Shown: positions 46,427-56,700 of the stretch, in pieces
Layout: the number at the start of each line of letters is the position of its first letter
Numbering within the stretch: position 1 is the first letter of the stretch
Source: Pseudoalteromonas arctica
Lineage (GTDB): Bacteria > Pseudomonadota > Gammaproteobacteria > Enterobacterales > Alteromonadaceae
DNA length: 64,000 bases
Direction of reading: 5' to 3'
Assembly: GCF_012927645.1 (NCBI RefSeq)
Contig: NZ_JABBMT010000002.1
Coordinates: 62,001 to 126,000 of the forward strand
Program-made: the position numbers and the translations under genes
Notes under the pieces: model-generated
The model's database searches: none
The model's input: only the letters and a program-made list of their open reading frames with translations
Told to the model about the DNA's origin: nothing

Positions 46427-47339
46427 TTAGCTCACTTTATTTGCAGCAAACATTAATTTTAGCCATCTTAAATCTTTTGCTTCTAAATTAGCTTGCTTAT
46501 GGAGTGAGGGGTCATCGTAAATCTCTTTATAAACGTGGCAAATAGCTACTTCCGTTAGCTCACGCCACTTATCATCTTTAAACTCGGGTAAGTGCGCATC
46601 CGCTAAATTAAAGCTGGAAAGCGGATCGTGTTCAACCTCTGTTGTTCTGAGAGTAAGGTCGAGCTCTTGTAGAATAGGGTTGATGGCCTGCACCGTGTTT
46701 GCTGCTTCAAATTCATCGATAATCGTTTTTTGCGCTGCATTAATTTCTTTTTCAAGCTGATACCGAGACAGCTTATCTGCAGAAGCACGCAAGCCATACT
46801 TATTGAGTAAGCCAGTTATGCTAGGTAACACTGCTTTAGCTGCGATACCAGCACCTACTATAGGATTTACAATAGCTGCTAGGCCACCCACCAACAGCAT
46901 ACCATAAGTGAGCTTTCGGTCTAGTTCATCAATACTATTTGCCAACTCTTGCAAAGTATTGGTTTTTTCCTTTGCTTGTTCACGCATTATTTCATCGGTG
47001 CTGTGTAGCATGTATTGGCGAAGACCCGCTTCTGCATGCTCATGAGCAAAGTGAAAAATACGCCGCTTTGGTAGATTATTTACTTCAGGGACGCCTTTCG
47101 GTAAAAAGGCGCATGGTATGCAGTGCAAATTTATATTCTGATAACTCAAAAGGAATGACAAAATAGTGTTTCTCATCATAAGAAGTGGGGGTTTGCTTAC
47201 CAAAACGCTCCAAAGACATAAAAATTGGCAGCCCATTAAGTTTTTCAGTGACTAAAACCACCCCTTTGTTAAGCTCATTTATTAATTGCCCCGACGTCGA
47301 CTTTATCGCAGCTATTCCTTTGTTTAGCAGGTTTTTCAT
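46427..47339 (-). pseudogene. Hypothetical protein gene split by a single-base frameshift
   Basis: Two overlapping minus-strand frames belong to one gene of about 303 codons. The first (ATG at 47337-47339) encodes MKNLLNKGIAAIKSTSGQLI... to MRLFTERRP; the second continues EVNNLPKRRIFHFAHEHAEA... to the stop at 46427. Removing one A of GAAAGG near 47097-47100 gives ...LFTEGVPEVNN..., a smooth join. The C-terminal part has a hydrophobic segment (LTYGMLLVGGLAAIVNPIVGAGIAAKAVL), helical stretches and a conserved-looking end (EAKDLRWLKLMFAANKVS). The family is unknown. It lies 7 bp after rmuC in the same direction. A sequencing error is as likely as a true mutation. Confidence 0.7.
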
Positions 47340-47346
47340 ATGAGTT

Positions 47347-48813
47347 TTAATCCAGCTCTAATTGCGCCCGCTCAACGCTTTCTTTGGGTAACTCTTTTTG
47401 CACAGAGACACCAAGCTCTTTAAACTCAGAAGCTTGTTTAATTAGGTTACCTTTACCACGATATAACTGAGAAAACGCTTTATCGTAGCTTTCTTTGGCT
47501 TTATCTAACTGTTTACCAACGCCTTCCATACTTAATAAAAAGCCATTAAGTTTGCTGTAAAAACGTTCCGCGCGGTTTGCCAGCTCTTTTGAATATTTAG
47601 TTTGTTCTTCAAAGCGCCATAATTGCTTAACAATATTTAAGCTGGTTAAAAGGGTAGTAGGGGTGGCAACCAAAATGTTTTTTTCTATCGCTTGTTGATA
47701 AATATCGCTTTGATATTTAAGGGCTTCAACAAAAGCTGACTCTATCGGTACAAACATGATCACCACTTCAGGCGAGTTAAGCCCGGGTAGGTGGTCGTAT
47801 GACTTACTGGCCAGTTCATTAATACGGGCTTTTACGGCCTCAACATGCTCTTTAATTGCTTGTTGCGCCTCCAGTTCATTATCAGCATTTACGTAACGTG
47901 TGTAAGCGTTTAGCGATGTTTTAGCGTCAATCACTAAATGCCGGCCTTGAGGCAAATACACCACCACATCGGGCCGCAGGCGGCCTTCCTCGGTATTAAA
48001 CGATACCTCGCGTTTATAATCACTACCAGCACGCAACCCTGCACTGTCGAGGACATTTTCGAGCATTAATTCCCCCCAATTACCTTGGGTTTTCTTTTGC
48101 CCTTGTAGCGCATTGCTGAGCTTATCAGCTTGTTCGGTGATTGCTTGGCTTTTCGCTTGTAGATGTAATAACTCTATTTTCAGGGCTTCACGCTGTTTTA
48201 CATCTTCAACATGAATTGATTCCAATTTATCCCTGAAGCCTTTTAGCTCACCTTGGACAGGTTTTAATAGCTGCTCAATGCTTTCTTGATTAAGGACTTT
48301 AAATTTTTGCGATTTTTCTTCTAGGATTTGATTAGCAAGATTTTCAAATTCTTTTTTAAGTTGTTCTTTGCTTTCTTTAATATGTTGTAACTGTTGCTCA
48401 AAATGGCTTTGCTTTTGCTCAAGCATAGTGCGCATATTATTGAGCTCAACATCACGGGCATTGTATTCACTTCGTAGTGTTGTTAAATCAGCTTCAGCCT
48501 TGCGCCAATAAAGATTGTATTGATGGCTTTGTTTTTCTTGCTCAGTGAAGCGGGTTTTATAGTGTTGAGTTTCGTCACGTTGTTCTTGGTGGCTTTGCTC
48601 AAGCAAATCGTGTTCGTCTAATAATACAGAATATTGTTGTTGTTTATCATTGAATTGAGTTTGCAATAAAGCCATCTGTTGCTGTTGTTCGCTAAGATCA
48701 GATAAAAGTCGCTTTCGACGAACGGCACTAATAACACTAAAAAGCACTGTGCAGATCGCAAAACCAACGCCAACACTTACCCTATCAATGTTTGTAAGTA
48801 ACTGTATATACAT
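47347..48813 (-). CDS. rmuC: DNA recombination protein RmuC
   Basis: A 488-residue RmuC-family protein: an N-terminal membrane helix (VGVGFAICTVLFSVISAV), a coiled coil of about 170 residues (EQQQQMALLQTQFNDKQQQY...), then the conserved nuclease-like domain with LRPDVVVYLPQGRHLVIDAKTSL (D...D-x-K core) and NSPEVVIMFVPIESAFVEAL. RmuC limits inversions at short repeats in E. coli. The length fits the family (about 475). A bidirectional terminator-like stem lies 45 bp before its start. Confidence 0.95.
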   Translation of the reverse strand: MYIQLLTNIDRVSVGVGFAICTVLFSVISAVRRKRLLSDLSEQQQQMALLQTQFNDKQQQYSVLLDEHDLLEQSHQEQRDETQHYKTRFTEQEKQSHQYNLYWRKAEADLTTLRSEYNARDVELNNMRTMLEQKQSHFEQQLQHIKESKEQLKKEFENLANQILEEKSQKFKVLNQESIEQLLKPVQGELKGFRDKLESIHVEDVKQREALKIELLHLQAKSQAITEQADKLSNALQGQKKTQGNWGELMLENVLDSAGLRAGSDYKREVSFNTEEGRLRPDVVVYLPQGRHLVIDAKTSLNAYTRYVNADNELEAQQAIKEHVEAVKARINELASKSYDHLPGLNSPEVVIMFVPIESAFVEALKYQSDIYQQAIEKNILVATPTTLLTSLNIVKQLWRFEEQTKYSKELANRAERFYSKLNGFLLSMEGVGKQLDKAKESYDKAFSQLYRGKGNLIKQASEFKELGVSVQKELPKESVERAQLELD

Positions 48814-48857
48814 AAATAAACTTTATTAACCAAAAGATATCCATCATAGCTAATCTT

Positions 48858-48880
48858 AAAAAGCCAAGATAGGCTTTTTT
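48858..48880. terminator. Bidirectional terminator-like stem between divergent genes
   Basis: AAAAAGCC (48858-48865) pairs with GGCTTTTTT (48872-48880). T-runs follow on both sides. It lies upstream of both rmuC (leftward) and the 49092 gene (rightward), where a terminator is not expected; it could close a short unseen transcript or attenuate rmuC. Confidence 0.5.
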
Positions 48881-49091
48881 ACTTTTTTATGATCCCCAAA
48901 TTATTACAGAACATTACAAAACCCTCATCTGCATTAGTTATATAAAATATTATCTTCTACACTGGGTATAAATAAACCTAATTCAGGTTTGGTAGTTAGT
49001 TACATCAATCGCATGATGCCATGTTTTTATGACATGCTCATACAGTTTGATAATTCCGTTTTTAAGTAATTCACCTACAAGGACTGAAAAA

Positions 49092-49640
49092 ATGAACGAT
49101 ATCAAAACCCCAAATATTGAAGTGCAATGTAAAGCAGATAACTATTTTTCCGTTAAAACATTAACCGTTTTACCTCATACTCAAGAAAATTGGTTAACGT
49201 TTTTTAATAACGAAACAAACCCAACTGAGTCACTAAGTGTTTTATTTAATAATGCGGGAAAAAACGACCCAACCAGCACTGAGAAAAGACAATACGTAGA
49301 GCTTATTATCAGCCTAGATCCGTCAGTGGCTAATGATTGGGAATTTTATGGTAATGGCGTTGAATATTGTGGTGCAGATAGCAATTGCCAATATAATATT
49401 TATACCGAGATCACTGATGATGACACGTTGATTTTACGCGTAAGCCAAGTAGTACCAACTTACGAATTTAATGGTGTAGATGAAGACAACTTAGATAAAG
49501 TTGTTGAAGTCACCGAAGGTGAACATACTCAATATTTACCTATCTCATTTAGATATACAGCTAAGCACCTACCCTCAGGTAAAATATATATGTCGCAAGA
49601 CCCAAAAATTGTAGTCCGTAGACCAGGTGCAACGCTTTAA
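49092..49640 (+). CDS. Hypothetical soluble protein (182 residues)
   Basis: The start is the ATG at 49092 with AAGGACTGAAAAA upstream; 21 extra codons of open frame are not used. The protein is acidic and all-beta in appearance (VQCKADNYFSVKTLTVLPHT...; QYVELIISLDPSVANDWEFY), without signal peptide or membrane segment, with a Cys-x4-Cys (YCGADSNC). It recalls small beta-sandwich inclusion-body or effector-like proteins, but I do not recognise the family. It is convergent with the kinase gene; the two overlap by 4 bp at their stops (49637-49640), unusually tight. Confidence 0.7.
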   Translation: MNDIKTPNIEVQCKADNYFSVKTLTVLPHTQENWLTFFNNETNPTESLSVLFNNAGKNDPTSTEKRQYVELIISLDPSVANDWEFYGNGVEYCGADSNCQYNIYTEITDDDTLILRVSQVVPTYEFNGVDEDNLDKVVEVTEGEHTQYLPISFRYTAKHLPSGKIYMSQDPKIVVRRPGATL

Positions 49641-52225
49641 TTCAATACACCACTACAATTAAATGAAGGGTCATATTGCTGCATTAAGCTGATAAACCCT
49701 TCTTTTTGGCACCAAGGTTTAAACCAAGGGAGGTTAAACCACATTGGGTGATAGCCTATCTCTAGTGACTTTTCTATGTACATTAACGCAGATTGGTACT
49801 CACCTATTACGCTATAAACTAAAGCGGCAGTAAACACATATTCGTAGTGATCCGACGCAATGCTAATGGCTTTATTTAATGCCTGTAATGCAAGTTTTGC
49901 TTCGCCAAGTTGGCTATACGCTTGGGCGGATTCTAAATAGCTATCAAGCGTGCGTTGGTCCTGAGTCAGTTCAATCACCTTTAAGTAATTAGCTGGGTAA
50001 GACTCACTAAGCCCGAGTGCTTTTTCAATATCAGCTAAATTAAGCCTAAAACTGACGTGTTCCGGGTTAGCATCAACCGCTTGCTGCGCGACCTGTAACG
50101 CTTGCTCAAATTCGCCTTTTAATGAATAAGCAATGCTTAAATTACTCAAGTCTGTGCTTTCTGGCTTAATGGCAATTGCCTGATTATATTGATCTATTGC
50201 TGTGCTCAATTCACCTTCGGTGAGTGCGATATCTGCGAGTAGTTGATTTGCTGTATAGTTATTTGGACTTATCGTTATCACTTCGTTGAGTAATTGTTTT
50301 GCCTCAGCTATTTTGCCTTGCCACCACAACACAAGGGCTAAATTTTGTTTTATTATAGGATTAGGGCGTATTTTTAGCGCCAGTTCAAATACTTGCTGTG
50401 CCTCAAGCAGTTGATCTTGATGCAAATATAACATTCCTTTTAATTCGTAAAGCATTAATGTACTGGCGCCTACTTGCTTTGCTTTAGTTAAATACTGCTC
50501 AGCGGCTACCCAATCTTGTTTTGCTATCGCAATAAGCATGGCATTTTTAGCGAATGCGGGGGTGTTTTGATACTCAGAAGGCGCATTAAACAATAGTTTA
50601 CTAGCAATATCTAAAAATCGCTTTTGTTGCGACAGTTGATACAGGCTCAATGCAACTTCACGCAATAACTCATAATTAGCATACAACTGAGGGGTTTGTT
50701 CAACAGCTTCTGCAATACGTTTGAATAACAGCTCTGAATGCAACTCAACTTGCTGCACCTTTTGGAAAAGCGCAATATGCTCAATTTGTACAGCATCACT
50801 AAGCTCAGACAACGTTAAATACTTACTATCAAAATCAGGAAAAAGTGCGGTCAACTGCTGACTACTTGATTGATACATCTGGCTGTAGTTATCTACAATA
50901 ATTGGCCATTGTTTACGTGCTTTTACTGTCCAATTAGGTGCCTCTAAACGAACAAGTGTTAAGTAACACTGCAATTGCGCGCAGCTGAGTTCTGCACTTA
51001 TAGCTTCTTGCATACCTGTTACTTGGCTTAATTTATTTAGCTTCTGAGTTAAATTAAGTTGTTCATTTCCCCCTTTGCCTATAGTTTCAACCTCACCTCG
51101 GGAAATTAAATGTAAGTGTTTACTATTTATGACCCCTTGCCTCACAGCATCATCAATTGTAGCTTTTACCATATCAATATCTGCATTAAACCTTGATTGT
51201 GCTTTTATTACAGGCGGTAGAAATGCAACATAGTGCTCTTTTGGTGATTCATTGAGTTTATAAGTTAACCCAACGGCCGCCAAAGCAATCACAGATAACC
51301 CCACAAAAAAAATAGATTTCAAAGGTGATTTTTTCTGTAAATCGAGTTGCTCAATTGGAATCGTATTTTGCGCTAAGATTTCTTGTTGTTTAAGTGCAAT
51401 CACCACATCTCGCAGCTTGCGTTCAACTTGTTTGGCATCAACTGGGCGAAGCGCTTTTTTTCGTTGTAAAAGTTGGTTTAATAAATCACATAACTCATTT
51501 GGTAATTTAGGAATAATTTCATGTGCATCAACAGCTTTTCCATTAGCTATATTATTAGCAAGTGTTTGTGCTGAGCCTTCTCCGAATGGATGTCGGCCAC
51601 TAATAAACATATAGGCCAGCATACCAAAGGAGAATAAATCACTGCGAAAATCTAACGGCTGTTTATTAAGCTGCTCAGGCGACATCGCACTAGCACTACC
51701 AAAGCTGGACTCATCACGTTGCTCACAAAGCGGCTTATTTTGTAATGTTGCAATACCAAAATCGGTGATTTTTAACTCATTTTTATCAATTAAAATATTG
51801 CTAGGCTTTAAATCACAATGCATCACATCTTGGCTATGAGCATGGGCTAAACCGGCACACAGTTGTGCTAATAAATTAAGCTTTTCGCAGAGTGTGGTGA
51901 TGTGCTGATGTTGAAACTGCTGTAATGTTTTGCCTTTTAAGTATTCCATTACGATACAAATTCGCTGTTCATACAAAAGTACATCGTGTATTTGTACAAT
52001 ATTAGGATGATTTAAACGAGCAAGCAGCTGCGCTTCAACTAAGGGATCGCTATGTTCTATTGAATGCTCTGTAGGCTTTAATAATTTAATCGCAACATAG
52101 CGCTTTAAACGTGTATCCTCTGCAAGATACACACTTCCCATTCCTCCTTGGTTAAGTAACTTAATTAATTTATAGTTAGTGATGACTTTATTAAATTTTA
52201 ATACTGTTTCATGCTCTAACGACAT
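49637..52225 (-). CDS. Ser/Thr protein kinase with transmembrane helix and TPR repeats
   Basis: About 862 residues; the start is ATG 52225 or GTG 52234. An N-terminal Hanks-type kinase: Gly loop LNQGGMGSVYLAED, VAIKLL (catalytic Lys), MHCDLKPSN (HRD loop with Cys in place of Arg), ITDFGIATL (DFG), AMSPEQ (activation end). A membrane helix (SIFFVGLSVIALAAVGLTY, near 300) leads to a periplasmic part of 550 residues ending in about six TPR-like repeats (LLYELKGMLYLHQDQLLEAQ; PESTDLSNLSIAYSLKGEFE). The HCD form suggests weaker dependence on activation-loop phosphorylation. It overlaps the FHA gene, so signal reader and writer are made together. Confidence 0.92.
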   Translation of the reverse strand: MSLEHETVLKFNKVITNYKLIKLLNQGGMGSVYLAEDTRLKRYVAIKLLKPTEHSIEHSDPLVEAQLLARLNHPNIVQIHDVLLYEQRICIVMEYLKGKTLQQFQHQHITTLCEKLNLLAQLCAGLAHAHSQDVMHCDLKPSNILIDKNELKITDFGIATLQNKPLCEQRDESSFGSASAMSPEQLNKQPLDFRSDLFSFGMLAYMFISGRHPFGEGSAQTLANNIANGKAVDAHEIIPKLPNELCDLLNQLLQRKKALRPVDAKQVERKLRDVVIALKQQEILAQNTIPIEQLDLQKKSPLKSIFFVGLSVIALAAVGLTYKLNESPKEHYVAFLPPVIKAQSRFNADIDMVKATIDDAVRQGVINSKHLHLISRGEVETIGKGGNEQLNLTQKLNKLSQVTGMQEAISAELSCAQLQCYLTLVRLEAPNWTVKARKQWPIIVDNYSQMYQSSSQQLTALFPDFDSKYLTLSELSDAVQIEHIALFQKVQQVELHSELLFKRIAEAVEQTPQLYANYELLREVALSLYQLSQQKRFLDIASKLLFNAPSEYQNTPAFAKNAMLIAIAKQDWVAAEQYLTKAKQVGASTLMLYELKGMLYLHQDQLLEAQQVFELALKIRPNPIIKQNLALVLWWQGKIAEAKQLLNEVITISPNNYTANQLLADIALTEGELSTAIDQYNQAIAIKPESTDLSNLSIAYSLKGEFEQALQVAQQAVDANPEHVSFRLNLADIEKALGLSESYPANYLKVIELTQDQRTLDSYLESAQAYSQLGEAKLALQALNKAISIASDHYEYVFTAALVYSVIGEYQSALMYIEKSLEIGYHPMWFNLPWFKPWCQKEGFISLMQQYDPSFNCSGVLN

Positions 52226-53195
52226 CCGAGGCACTCTCTAATTCACATCCTTTATAAATCATAAAGGATGCACCAGCAAACCGTACTTTTCGCAATTGTC
52301 TTTCGATGATATTTTCAGCATCATGAACATTTGTTAAAACTTCTGAAAACTGCTTGCGAGCACGATGTATCTGTATATTTAAATAGCGCATATCGACACC
52401 TAAATCTTTCACTAATTGCTCCGTATTTACCCAGCCTTGGTTAGCTGGTAATACTCCTTTTTTAGCATCTAAAGCTCTATAACGCGCTAAGTTTAAGGTT
52501 AAGTAGTGATGGCAGCGAACATGCAAATCAAAATCTTTATTATTGTGATGTTGAACTTTTAATGCTGATGTTTCTTCATCCAAACTTAGGTTAAAAATAA
52601 AATCTAAATCACTAATATACAATTGTGGTACAGAGCTCATCTGAGTTGCAACTTCCAGATGACTAGAAATAAACATCCATTGTTCACCACCTAAAGTAAT
52701 AATACTATGATCTTCTAAGACTTCTCGTATCGTAAACTCATCATCGTGTAATGATTCTAACAACCATTGGCCGCTACTTTGCTCAAAAACAACCACGCTA
52801 TCAGGTTGCTGCTCTGGCAATAGGTGGTAATGATTAAGCTTAATTGTCTCGGCAGTTTTACTTTGCTCATCATCTAACTTGATTAATTGGTCAGCAGGTG
52901 CACTGAGATCTTTAACCACATAAGTAACCTCTGAATTACCGGCAAAGTAAATTTTATCGCCAATACTTAATTCTTCAGAGTCATCCTTTACCAAACGTTT
53001 GTGATTTAACCAAGTACCGTTCAAGCTTAAATCACGGATATACCACTTGCCATTTAACCACTCAATAATGGTATGTATTTTCGACACACTCAGATCATTT
53101 ACAAGTGTATCCACAGAATATTGAAAGCGCCCAAAACTATGATGCGCATATAAAAAACAATATTTATTTGTATGTTTATTAATTAAATAAGCCAT
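52209..53195 (-). CDS. FHA-domain protein, probable partner of the kinase
   Basis: The start is the ATG at 53193-53195 with AAAGGTAG upstream. The 328-residue protein has an N-terminal FHA domain (residues about 20-95: FGRFQYSVDTLVNDLSVSKI with the S-x-x-H pair, then RDLSLNGTWLNHKRLVKDDS carrying the N-G-T signature), which binds phosphothreonine. The C-terminus (GWVNTEQLVKDLGVDMRYLN, IQIHRARKQF) looks like a winged-helix or response-regulator-type DNA-binding unit, so it may be a transcription factor switched by phosphorylation. It overlaps the kinase gene by 17-26 bp. Confidence 0.88.
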   Translation of the reverse strand: MAYLINKHTNKYCFLYAHHSFGRFQYSVDTLVNDLSVSKIHTIIEWLNGKWYIRDLSLNGTWLNHKRLVKDDSEELSIGDKIYFAGNSEVTYVVKDLSAPADQLIKLDDEQSKTAETIKLNHYHLLPEQQPDSVVVFEQSSGQWLLESLHDDEFTIREVLEDHSIITLGGEQWMFISSHLEVATQMSSVPQLYISDLDFIFNLSLDEETSALKVQHHNNKDFDLHVRCHHYLTLNLARYRALDAKKGVLPANQGWVNTEQLVKDLGVDMRYLNIQIHRARKQFSEVLTNVHDAENIIERQLRKVRFAGASFMIYKGCELESASDVVRA

Positions 53196-53433
53196 TATCA
53201 CTACCTTTTATCGAATGATGAGGTACGTGTCTAACTATTGATATTACAATCAATTCTTCATAATAGACACAACCAAACCAAAATAAAACAAAAAATTAAC
53301 ATTCAATGTATTCATATATTAATCCGCAAACAATTGCGGCCAGATAACAGTATTTTAGAAACAACAAGGCAAAATAAACATTACGTACTATTACAGCAAT
53401 CGTTTATTAAAAGGATAAGTGAAAGAATGAGAT

Positions 53434-53579
53434 ATAAAAAAAGCCAGCGCAAAATGGGCTGGCTCAATAATTACTAAAATTAGTAACCAAATAGGGGAAA
53501 TCAACAATGATGCTTGTGTAAACTGCAATTCAACAACAAGCAAAAGAGTAGACGTCCTCACGCTAATTTAGTTCAAAAA
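53434..53579 (-). ncRNA. Candidate small RNA, copy 1 of a tandem pair
   Basis: Read leftward, about 145 bases run from GAACTAAATTAGCGTGAGGA to a terminator: stem AGCCAGC/GCTGGCT (53443-53465) then TTTTTTT. A second hairpin TTACTAA/TTAGTAA lies before it (53471-53486). The sequence is repeated at 53627-53771 with one substitution and one single-base indel. The indel changes the reading frame, so the conserved product is RNA, not peptide. Downstream is the FHA-kinase operon; a leader or attenuator is the alternative. Confidence 0.6.
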
Positions 53580-53626
53580 TAATTTAAAACTATTGAAAAT
53601 AATACTGTGTGCGCCAAATGGCAGGC

Positions 53627-53771
53627 ATAAAAAAAGCCAGCGCAAAATGGGCTGGCTCAATAATTACTAAAACTAGTAACCAAATAGGGAAATCAACAAT
53701 GATGCTTGTGTAAACTGCAATTCAACAACAAGCAAAAGAGTAGACGTCCTCACGCTAATTTAGTTCAAAAT
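53627..53771 (-). ncRNA. Candidate small RNA, copy 2 of a tandem pair
   Basis: It is near-identical to copy 1 (offset 193 bp), with the same terminator stem and T-run and the same second hairpin (one base changed, TTAGT to CTAGT). It starts just after the SNF2 helicase stop (53797), so its terminator can also end the helicase transcript. Both copies share GAACTAAATTAGCGTGAGG at the 5' end. The 47 bp between copies are unrelated to the repeat. Confidence 0.6.
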
Positions 53772-53796
53772 AAATTAGGCTAATTTTGAAATAATG

Positions 53797-56700
53797 CTAA
53801 CTTTTTATCAAAGAAAGCATTTGTTGTTCATCAAACTTTGTAAAACTCATTGATTTTTCAGTAAATAATTCATCAACAAGCGCTTGCTTATGTTGTTGCA
53901 TTTTAAATACCTTTTGCTCAATTGAATTTGCCATTATAAGTTTATAAACAAATACAGGATTCGTTTGACCGATCCGATAAGCACGATCTGTCGCTTGTTT
54001 TTCTACTGCTGGATTCCACCAAGGATCGAAATGGATCACCGTGTCTGCCTGCGTAAGATTAAGCCCAGTACCGCCAGCTTTTAAACTAATTAAAAATACC
54101 GACGTTTGACCACTGGTAAATTCTTCGATCACTTTCTCGCGATGACGCGTTTGCCCCGTTAGCAGGCTGTAATTGATCTCCAATGATGCTAGCTGCTGCG
54201 CAATAATATCTAATGCAGAAGTAAATTGGCTAAAAATAATAATATTACGGCCTTCACTTAACATCACAGGTAAATGGCTACTCAACCAGTCAAGTTTTGC
54301 ACTTCTAGCTGAGGTGTGTTCGTCAATCAAACGCGGGTGGCAACATATTTGTCGTAACTTTAATAACGCCTCTAAAAAGGCCAATTTGCTTTTTTGTGCG
54401 CCTTGGGAAGCAAACAGATCGACCATTTTTTCCTCGAGAGAATGCGTAATGCCTTGATAAATATCTTTTTGCTGTGCTTCGAACTCAAACTCTTTGATCA
54501 ACTCAGTTTTTGGTGGTAGCTCTTGCGCAACTTCAGCTTTAGTACGACGTAAAATAAAAGGCAAGATCAGTGATTTAAGTTCTTTTGCACGATCGCTATC
54601 AGCGTCACGCTCAATCGGAGTCTGAAAATGCTGCTTAAAATGAGCTTGTGAACCAAGTAAGGAAGGCATTGCAAAATCTAACAATGATTTCAATTCAAAT
54701 AAATTATTTTCAATCGGTGTACCACTTAAACATAAGTTAAATTGTGCATTTAAACGCTTAACTAAACGAGATACTTGCGCACTGTCATTCTTTATATACT
54801 GCGCTTCATCAAGAATAATATTCTCGAAATATAACGGCGAGTAGTAAGCGATATCACGCTTGAATAATGGATAGGTAGTAAGAATGCAATCAGCCTGAGC
54901 TAAATGTTGTAATTGCTCAATCCGCGCACTACCAAATAGGGTCGTCACTTTAATGCTACTGGCGAATTTAGTCATTTCATTTTGCCAATTACTGACTAAG
55001 CTCGTTGGGCAGACAATTAACGTAGGGCCTGCTTGCTCCCATTGCCGTGCGTTAGCTAAAAATGCAATAACTTGTAAGGTTTTACCTAACCCCATGTCGT
55101 CAGCTAGTATTCCGCCTAACTGATGGCGTTTTAAGAACTGTAGCCATTGAACCCCTTGCTGTTGATACTCACGAAGTCGTACGCCCGAATTCAAACCATG
55201 TAGCACTGTAGTAGCAGTAGTTGGTGCATCTAGTTCAGCTAAATAAGACTCTAAGCTGTCGTCGACTAAGTTAATTTTAAAACAGCTCATCTTCATTAAA
55301 TGTACTAAAAATGATAAAGGTATAAGTAATTCATCGCGTGTTTTTATGAACTCAAAACGATCTTTAAAATCAGTAAGCGTATCAAAAGCAGGTTTAGTAA
55401 TTACCCCAAACTGTGTACCATTTGCATAATAATAAAAAAGTTCGCTTTGCCGGTTAAGTGATTGAAATTCAGGGCGATCGTTTGCTAACACTGTGGCTGC
55501 TTTAGCATTTGAGATCATTATTTTACTAATAACTTGATGACCTTTACCACGTTTAGTATCTAGGCTAACATTAGTGATTGATTTTTTAATCACAAGTTTT
55601 TTATCAGTTACCTGCCAACCACGCTGACGAAGCTTAGGCAAAACCTCGTATTTAAACCAATGCTGATGAATAATTGATTGTTTATTAAAAATAAACTTAT
55701 TTTGTAAAGCCCCTTTACATAATTCAAAGCCTAAATTTGTCAGCTCTGTGATAACGGTATTTTCAAGCGATGCATTGAGAATACTTGCTGGTGCTGAATT
55801 TGGAGCGTAATTACCATCTTGATAGTTAAAGGAGAGCGTAAGTTGCAATTGGTTATTGCTATTACTCACCTCCACAACAGCACAAATATCGGCTACCCGT
55901 TTTATTTTTTTACGTTCAGATGATTGATAATGAGGTATCACACCATCACCAAAATTTGCAGCTAATTGCTTATAAACACGGTCAAAATTAGCAGTATGAA
56001 TGGCTGGGATCGCTCTAATATGAGCAACTTCTTCACCACTCAATGGTGTACGTAACCGGCCTATGCGTAGTGCCTCTGTATCAAGGTAAGTGGGTGGTGT
56101 AGTTTTTAATAGCAGCCATGAATCTTTATTATGAATACTTACTCTCAGCTGTATAAGTTCTGATGGTTCAGACCAAGCAAAATTTAAATCAACAGCCGCA
56201 CCAGGCTTGATCGACTTTCGCGTACGACCAAAAAACAACCTTTGGGTTGCAATAAGTTGTTGCAACGCTGCGAACCCCCATTGACCTTTAAGCTCTAGGC
56301 TACCTAGCGCATTTTGTGAGCGGATCCAACTATAAAGTCTAAAATCACTTTCAAGGAGATCTGTGGGAGTAACAAAACTATTAAGCTGTTGATCCGTCAG
56401 GTTTCGCCCTAAAGTATAATTATGTTCCCTAGAAGCAGCTGCTATTTTTGGTGTTAACACAACTTTAGACGCGTCAACATCAAAAACAAATAGTAAAACG
56501 TTTTTTGCTATGTCTGACTGAGTTTGCTTAATTTTTTTAAGCTCTTCAAACCAATCGTTCATTATATAGTCTTGGCCGTAATCGCCAGAATGCTCAATCT
56601 TTAGCTTTAATAAAACAGCAGCTAAGTGGCGACAGTTAGTTTTGGCATTGCATGAACAATGCCGATCAACTGCAAAACCATTTGCTAACTTCTTTATCTC

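Noticed and set aside
53434..53571. Leu/Val/Ile-rich leader peptide (starting GTG AGG ACG, read leftward) like an ilv or leu attenuator
   Set aside because: The frame has no stop before the terminator, the start is poor, a one-base indel between the two copies destroys the frame, and no branched-chain biosynthesis gene follows.
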